Notes under the pieces: generated by a model
What the model saw: the letters and a program-made list of their open reading frames with translations, nothing else
Database searches by the model: none
Told to the model about the DNA's origin: nothing
Source: Piper betle
Taxonomy: Eukaryota; Streptophyta; Magnoliopsida; Piperales; Piperaceae
DNA: 64,000 bases
Assembly: GCA_033002965.1 (NCBI GenBank)
Contig: JAURVB010002634.1
Coordinates: 1-64,000, forward strand
Direction: 5' to 3'
Part shown: piece by piece, positions 58,588 through 64,000 of the stretch
How positions within the stretch are numbered: position 1 is the first letter of the stretch
How the letters are laid out: each line of letters opens with the position of its first letter
Position numbers and translations under genes: made by a program

Positions 58588-59317
58588 ATTGAAGGATTCA
58601 ATGCAATATGGAAAAACAAAACTTCGCCTGATTTGCAGTTACGGTGGAAAGATAGCGATCCAAGGAAGGAAGAAACATTACATTGGAGGAAACACACGAC
58701 TTGTTTTAGTGGATCGTGATTGTTCTTATTCAAGTCTTGTTACTCGAATCAAGAGTACATTTTCTACTAGCAGCCCTTTCATGATCAAATGTCAGCTACC
58801 AGGTGAAAGCTTGAAGTACCCAATCACAATTGCTAGCAATGAAGACTTGACAAATATAATTGAAGAGCAAGAGGAATTCAACACAAGCACAAGATCAACT
58901 TCTCGCCTTCACTTCTTTGTATTACCGAAGAAATCAAGATCACCATCCAACTCAACATTGGACAAGAAGTTAAGGGCATCAATAGAAACTATTACTCCTA
59001 AAAGGTTTAAAAGAGAATCCAACAGCTCAACAAATAGTACGATGCATCACAAAAGAACAAGGTCTCCCCCATATCATCGAAGGAAAAGAAGACATCATGA
59101 GATCTTCTTGCCAAAGAAGCTAGATGCTAAGAAAGAGAAGTCACAGCTGAGAGTAGAAACGAAATTGTCATTCCCTCATTGCTACTCAAATCTAAAAAGT
59201 AAAAGGAAAGAAATATGGATTTGGAGACCACGGTTGTCGAGCAAAGAAGTCGCTCTCCTAAATCAAAATAATGGGCAGTTATCACAAAGTGACCCAGAAG
59301 GGGTCGTCTTAGCTTGA
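58484..59317 (+). CDS. Second ORF of the TR-GAG element: PB1 domain plus basic tail (277 aa)
   Basis: It overlaps the end of gag by about 100 bp in the +1 frame; the first ATG is at 58484, though no similarity is visible before about residue 40. Residues about 44-148 read as a plant PB1 domain: KLRLICSYGGKIAIQ with the conserved basic Lys after GG, YIGGNTRLVLVDRDCSYSSL, IKCQLPGESLKYPITIASNE with DLTNIIEEQEEF, then RLHFFVLP. Plant PB1 domains of NLP factors and PB1-kinases share exactly this order and mediate head-to-tail oligomerisation. The acidic OPCA part is reduced to SNEDLTNIIEE. The remainder is Lys/Arg/Ser-rich (KRTRSPPYHRRKRRHHE), which could bind nucleic acid or direct nuclear import. 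It ends SDPEGVVLA. No retrotransposon protein domain is seen in it. Confidence 0.8.
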   Translation: MSLKFKLIKKERSLIKKKIEDQLIVQTTSTQEEVKLKDSMQYGKTKLRLICSYGGKIAIQGRKKHYIGGNTRLVLVDRDCSYSSLVTRIKSTFSTSSPFMIKCQLPGESLKYPITIASNEDLTNIIEEQEEFNTSTRSTSRLHFFVLPKKSRSPSNSTLDKKLRASIETITPKRFKRESNSSTNSTMHHKRTRSPPYHRRKRRHHEIFLPKKLDAKKEKSQLRVETKLSFPHCYSNLKSKRKEIWIWRPRLSSKEVALLNQNNGQLSQSDPEGVVLA

Positions 59318-59338
59318 GAGCAAAATATTATTCTTCGC

Positions 59339-59400
59339 AAAAAAAAAAAAAAAAAAGAGGAGAAAATGCAAAAAAAAAAAGAAAAAGAAAAAGAAAAAAA
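59339..59400 (+). repeat. A-rich purine tract
   Basis: Nearly pure A/G sequence with runs of A up to about 20, between the second ORF and the 3' LTR. Confidence 0.85.
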
Positions 59401-59411
59401 ACTCTATTTTT

Positions 59412-59459
59412 TTGCCGATTCTTCTTTCCAAGTTTGCGAAAAATCGGCAAGGGGGCTAA
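59412..59459 (+). other. Polypurine tract and 9-bp-stem hairpin before the 3' LTR
   Basis: TTGCCGATT (59412-59420) and AATCGGCAA (59442-59450) are perfect inverted repeats with a 21-base loop, directly followed by GGGGGCTAA and the LTR start at 59460. AAGGGGG is the likely polypurine tract that primes plus-strand synthesis. Confidence 0.7.
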
Positions 59460-61725
59460 TGTTTGCACGTATTTATCCGGCCACGTGTATTATTTCTGAA
59501 GAATTGGTCCATGCTATTATAAAACTGCCAGAGGAGATTACAAGAGAAAAAGTCTCCGTCATTCAAAACTGAAGGAGAGAATTTGGGTGGAAAATCCTGA
59601 CAGTTTAGGATCCCACGCCCGTAATCTCGAAACAGAAGAAGCGTGAAAAACTCTATAAAAGACAAAACCCGACGTATTGGGAAAGGGGGGCTCGTACGTT
59701 GAAAAGAAGAGAAATAGAAGAAAGAACAGGGGAAGAGCCCCTCGCCAGAGATTTATCTCCGGCGACCCCTGGCCAACCACACGGCCATCTTTTCTGTGAA
59801 GAATTTCACCCATTTGTAGTTGAAGCCTGTCATTGATCTGTTTTGAGCCACCAAGAAGAAGACGCCAGAACCTTGCTGCTTTGGAGTTTGCCGGATCAAC
59901 AACCATCAGCCAAGCCGTCGACTCGAAGGGGTTCCTGAAGCGCTGCCGCTGTGCTGACTAGGAGTCCCACTATCAGGTTCCCGCCGCCGTTGTGAAGCTG
60001 ATTGTTTTTCAGAGGGTTGCTGCCGTCCGTCCAAGGAAGAAGCCGCTACCCCTTGCATTGCTGATTACCATGGAACGTAGCCTGTTGCCATAAAAGATTA
60101 CTGCTTTGCTACCCCGCTTGTTGCCGAAGAGGAAGCCGCCCATCACTGCACTACCGCCGTCCATCGGAGAAGACCACCGTCGCCAGAATTTTGCCACGAA
60201 GTAACCCATCTCAGCAGTCCGAAAACAGAGCGGTAACAGCAGCAAAAGCCAGACTTCACCACCGTTTTCCGTCCACGTCCGGTAGTTACCAGCCCCAAAG
60301 TGGAGTGAAATGTGAAGACGGAGGAGTGGTCTCGAAACCCAAAGTGAGATTTCCCGGTGTTCGCCATTGCAGTCGCCGGAGAAAAGCCACGAAGAGACCC
60401 ATCCGACCAGAGGAAAAGATAGAAAACAGAGCGGTAACAGCAGCAAAAGCCAGATTTCGCAGCCGTTTTCCGACCACCTCCGGCCGTTCCCAGCGCCGCC
60501 GTGGAGTGAAATGTGAAGACAGAGGAGTGGTCTCGAAACCCAAAGTGAGCTTCGCCGGTGTTCGCCATTGCAGTCGCCGGAGAAAAGCCACGAAGAGACC
60601 CATCCGACCAAAGGAAAAAGCAGAAAACAGAGCGGAAAAACAGTCGCGGAGAGCTGATTTCGCGGCCGTTTCTCGATCGCCGCCGGTCGTTTCCAGACCT
60701 TCTGTTGATATCAAGTGAAGATGGAGAAGTGATCTACAAGAACATGCCGAGAGCCGCCGGAGTTCGTCGCTGAGGTCGCCGGAAAAAAATTGAGAAGTGA
60801 CCGATCGGAGCAGCGTAGCACAAAAGTGCAGAAAAGTGTCCAACTTTCCGGCATCCGACCGACCGACCGGAGCCGCCGCTGACTGTCGGACCACCGCAAA
60901 GACCTTCACCATTCTGAGATCTACAGTTCTGGGTGAACTCCACCACCATCAGACGCCGGAAAAGCCGCCGCCGGAGCCCCCAAAATCGCCGCCGCGTCAC
61001 GCCGTAGCCGGGTCTGTCGTGCCCGTTTACCTCTGACCGAATCCGCTTTCCTGTCAGGTCCGTGATCAGATCCATCTGCCCCACGAATTGCTAGACCCGC
61101 GAACAGACCCGGAACCGTGATCGTGTCCGAGACCCGCCCTGTGACCCGGATTTGAGTTGGCCCACCGTGCACCACAAGCAAACTGGTGTACGCATAAAGG
61201 AAAGAAAGCCTGCGCACGCCATCCGGTCCGGTCCAGCATTTATTTGGTTTAAACCAACCCGGAACGGCCCGGTTCAGTGTATTATTGTTCCAGAAATAAT
61301 TTGAAGGCATTATAGATCTTGGATTGAGCCTAAACTTACTACCCCACCGTTTTTGGACGCTCTGGACACATTGGTGGGGTCATTTTAAGGATTTAAAGAG
61401 CAGAAAGGGATAAATATTGGCATTGGAGTCAAAGATCTTAGGCGAATTGATTTACCGGTGGCAAAAATTCACTGTTTTGTGTAACTTGTAAAAATCAATG
61501 GAGAAATAGTGGATTGTGAGTACTAATCTCACCGTGGACTGACTTAGGGATTCAAGTTGAACCCTAAGGAACCACGTAAAAAATTCCTTGTGTGTCATTT
61601 TACTGTTTCTATTTTCATCGCATTATCTCTTTGCGCGGCAAGGGCGCCTCGGTCCCACCGAACCTTTAAACCCGAATCACACCCCAGAACCGATTCGAGG
61701 GGGCGGACGATCCCGTGCCCGAACA
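59460..61725 (+). repeat. 3' LTR of the TR-GAG element
   Basis: 2266 bp. The only differences I found from the 5' LTR are three one-base indels in the first about 240 bp: TGTTTGCACG versus TGTTTCGCACG; one extra A in GAGAAAAAGTC; one extra G in AAAGGGGGGCTC. The remainder reads the same, including all open frames. Confidence 0.95.
60221..60622. repeat. 201-bp tandem repeat in the 3' LTR
   Basis: Counterpart of 54738-55139; units start at 60221 and 60422, and a partial third at 60623. Confidence 0.9.
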
Positions 61726-61730
61726 TATAC

Positions 61731-62306
61731 TTATAACTTAAATTTATTAACAAGTATAATATCATTCACAATAAACTTACAGTCAAATATTATTTATATT
61801 ATCAATGTATTTTAATAATACAACTTAAAATCATTATTTCACTAACTACCTCTTTTGGTTAAATATCACACAAATTTTAAATGGTCAACTTTAATAAAAT
61901 TAGTATATATGTAATACGTTTTTAAAAAATGGTACTTTTGACAATATATTTTATATTCAAATTAATCATCCTCTTAAGTAGCCTATCCACTTATTCTCCA
62001 ACTAGTTAATAAGTTTTCAACCTTTTTGCTTATCAATTGACATAAAAAAATTCCTATCAACTGAGATAAGAAAAAAGTTGAATGTTTTTTCCTCGTTGGA
62101 AAATATAGAGAATATGTTAGGTCATGTAAAGTAATTATAATTATTCTGTACTTTCACTTTAATGCAATCATAATTAATTTATATAGCAAAAAATTAACTT
62201 AATGTTTCTTTTTATATAAATTTTATTAAATATAACAAATTATGGTAAGGTTGACTATTTTAAAATTTTTATATCGTTACTTTCATGCCAAATAGTTAAT
62301 TAAAAT
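61731..62306. other. AT-rich intergenic DNA
   Basis: Directly continues, across the retrotransposon, the AT-rich sequence left of 53973. No gene seen. Confidence 0.5.

Positions 62307-62352
<46 letters not shown>
62307..62352. repeat. TA then GA microsatellite
   Basis: A TA run (about 62307-62328) passes into about twelve GA units (about 62328-62352). It borders the second foldback-type element, as TA runs border the first. Confidence 0.85.
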
Positions 62353-62353
<1 letters not shown>

Positions 62354-64000
62354 GAGGAGGATTGCTATGCGCTGCATCAAAATGCATTGCATCCTTTCAT
62401 GGCCTGCCTTGCCTCCCGGCCCCCACCACCGGTCCCCAGTACCCCAGGACGACCTCTACTGGCCTCACGCTGCCTGCCCAGCCCCCATTGCAGCTTTGCC
62501 GCTCTCCCTGGTCGCCTCGCCCGCTCCCCTGCGGTGCACCCCCGCGACCTTCCCGGCAGTGCTTCATTAAACAAAGCAGGGAAGGGCGGCGAACAGGATA
62601 AGGGAAAGAGAAAGGGGGGCAAAGAAAAGGAAGAAGGGCGGCAATGGTGGCATTGGCCAAGGGTGATGCAGGTGACGGCAACGGTGAGGTTGCCGGCGGT
62701 CGGGGTGGAGCGGCAAAAACAGAGGAGGGGGAGCAGGGCGGGGTAATGACAATTTTGTAATAAAAACTTGACACACTCCTAGCTAGAGTCAATATTAATA
62801 AATAAAGTTTAAAAAATAAAATAAAATAATTTTGTAATAAAAACTTGACTCATTCACGACTTGAGTCAATATTATGAAATAAGTTTTAAAAAATTAAAAA
62901 TAATTTTGTAATAAAAACTTGACTCGTTCCTACTCGGTTCAATATTACAAAATAAATTTTAAAAAAATTTAAAAATAAAATACCAAAAAATATAAACTTG
63001 ACTCATTCCTTACGAGAGTCAATATTACAAAATAAAATTAAAAATAAAAAAAATAATTTCGAAATAAAAACTTGACTCTCTCCTGACTCAAGTCAATATT
63101 ACAAAATAAATTTTATTTTGTAATATTGACTACGAGTACGAAACGTGTCAAGTTTTTATTTTATGGTATTTTATTTTTAAATTTTTTAAAACTTATTTCA
63201 TAATATTGAATTGAGTCAGTAGCGAGTTAAATTTTTATTAAGAAATTATTTTTAATTTTTTTAAAATTTTATTTCGTAATACTCACTTGAATATGGAACA
63301 AGTCAAGTTTTATTATAAAATTATTTTATTTTATTTTTTAAAATTAATTTCAAAATATTGACTTAAGACGGGAAAGAGTCAAGTTTTTATTTGGAAATTA
63401 TTTTTTATTTTTATTTTGTAATATTGAATCGAGTCAGGAATGAGTCAAGTTTTTATTTTATGGTATTTTTTTAAAAAAAATTTAAAATTTTATTTTGTAA
63501 TATTGAATCGAGTCAGGAGCGAGTCAAGTTTTTATTATGAACTTATTTTTAAATTTTTTTAAATTTTATTTTATAATATTGACTCAAGTCGAGGAGTTTT
63601 ATTACAAAATTATTTTATTTTATTTTTTAAAATTTATTTCTTAATATTGACTTAAGTCAGGAGCGAGTCAAAGTTTTTATCACAAAATTGTCATCACCCT
63701 CGACATCCCCTTCACGGGATTGAGTCAAGTTTTTATTATGAAAATATTTTATTTTTAAAAAAATAATTTTATAATATTGACTCGAGTCGAACTGAGTCAA
63801 GTTTTTATTATGAAATTATTTTATTTTTTTAATATTTATTTCGTAATAAAAAATTGACTCAAGTCGGGATCGAGTCAAATTTTTATTACGAAACTACCCT
63901 CCCCAGTTTCTTTCCCCCCCCCTCCTGTTTTGCCACGCCACCCCACCGCCGGTGACCTTGCCGCCCGCGGGCGGCGGGAGGGGGGTGGCTGCAGCGTGGG
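62353..64000. mobile_element. Second foldback-type element, cut by window end
   Basis: The start (GCGCTGCATCAAAATGCATT, GCATCC) resembles the ends of the element at 15194-20125. A C-rich then G-rich segment (62400-62740) is followed by about 1.1 kb of alternating AATAAAAACTTGACTC and GAGTCAAGTTTTTATT units in both orientations. A new GC-rich segment (63895 on) reads GTTTTGCCACGCCACCCCAC, close to 19519-19545 in the first element. The right end is outside the window. Open frames in the GC-rich parts are low-complexity. Confidence 0.6.

Larger units (their letters stand above)
53978..61725 (+). mobile_element. Complete non-autonomous LTR retrotransposon (TR-GAG type, Tat-like gag)
   Basis: The 7748-bp element is flanked by perfect TATAC duplications (53973-53977 and 61726-61730). 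LTRs of 2265 and 2266 bp begin TGTTT and end GAACA. Order: 5' LTR, primer binding site 56249, gag-like ORF 56317-58587, second ORF with a PB1 domain 58484-59317, poly-purine run 59339-59400, polypurine tract, 3' LTR. No protease, reverse transcriptase, RNase H or integrase is present, so it must use enzymes of a relative. The gag features (see ORF entry) and the tRNA-Arg-like primer site point to the Tat/Ogre side of Ty3/gypsy. Confidence 0.93.

Noticed and set aside
62362..62792. GC-rich frames near the window end
   Set aside because: Low-complexity arm of the second foldback-type element.

Overview
This is nuclear DNA of a flowering plant. The genes have introns with GT..AG borders, AT-rich introns and intergenic DNA, TATA boxes, plant-only protein families (NOI/RIN4-like, Hev b 5-like, type-C response regulator, plastid S1 protein) and many LTR retrotransposon remnants. 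The very GC-rich first exon of the S1-domain gene suggests a monocot, but the species cannot be settled from the sequence.

Layout. 1-7.8 kb is a nest of LTRs of one family (called L here: ends TGTAAAAC..GGTGTTACA, about 2.6-2.9 kb). A solo LTR at 2633-5540 sits inside an older one (1555-7037), followed by a decayed fragment. 8.0-8.6 kb holds a broken gene fragment ending in a PCNA-binding-like motif. 9.6-9.8 kb may hold a small gene. 11.7-14.6 kb is another solo L LTR. 15.2-20.1 kb is a foldback (long inverted repeat) element split by a further solo L LTR (15335-18205). At 20.2-20.9 kb a solo LTR of a different family has inserted into a TA microsatellite. 21.3-22.35 kb is a four-exon NOI/RIN4-like gene, and 26.3-27.5 kb a two-exon Hev b 5-like acidic protein gene. 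28.2-30.9 kb is a minus-strand solo L LTR. 31.9-32.4 kb is a type-C response regulator gene (minus). 35.2-37.2 kb is a satellite array of about 114-bp monomers. 37-41.4 kb is bounded by GAGCTCGAA-rich inverted sequences. Then come three housekeeping genes, all on the minus strand: dCTP pyrophosphatase (42.4-43.1 kb), plastid S1-domain RNA-binding protein (45.3-49.9 kb) and TFIIE beta (51.6-53.3 kb, with a one-base frameshift). 54.0-61.7 kb is a complete, very young LTR retrotransposon without pol. The window ends in a second foldback-type element.

The host genes have no operon-like relation; they act in defence signalling (NOI), cytokinin-type phosphorelay (response regulator), nucleotide sanitation, plastid RNA binding and Pol II initiation. 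The most unusual object is the young element at 53978-61725. It has 2.27-kb LTRs that appear almost identical, a perfect 5-bp target duplication, a primer site that looks complementary to tRNA-Arg, one Tat-like gag ORF, no protease/RT/integrase, and a second ORF that carries a recognisable plant PB1 domain. It looks like a TR-GAG type non-autonomous element that captured a host oligomerisation domain.
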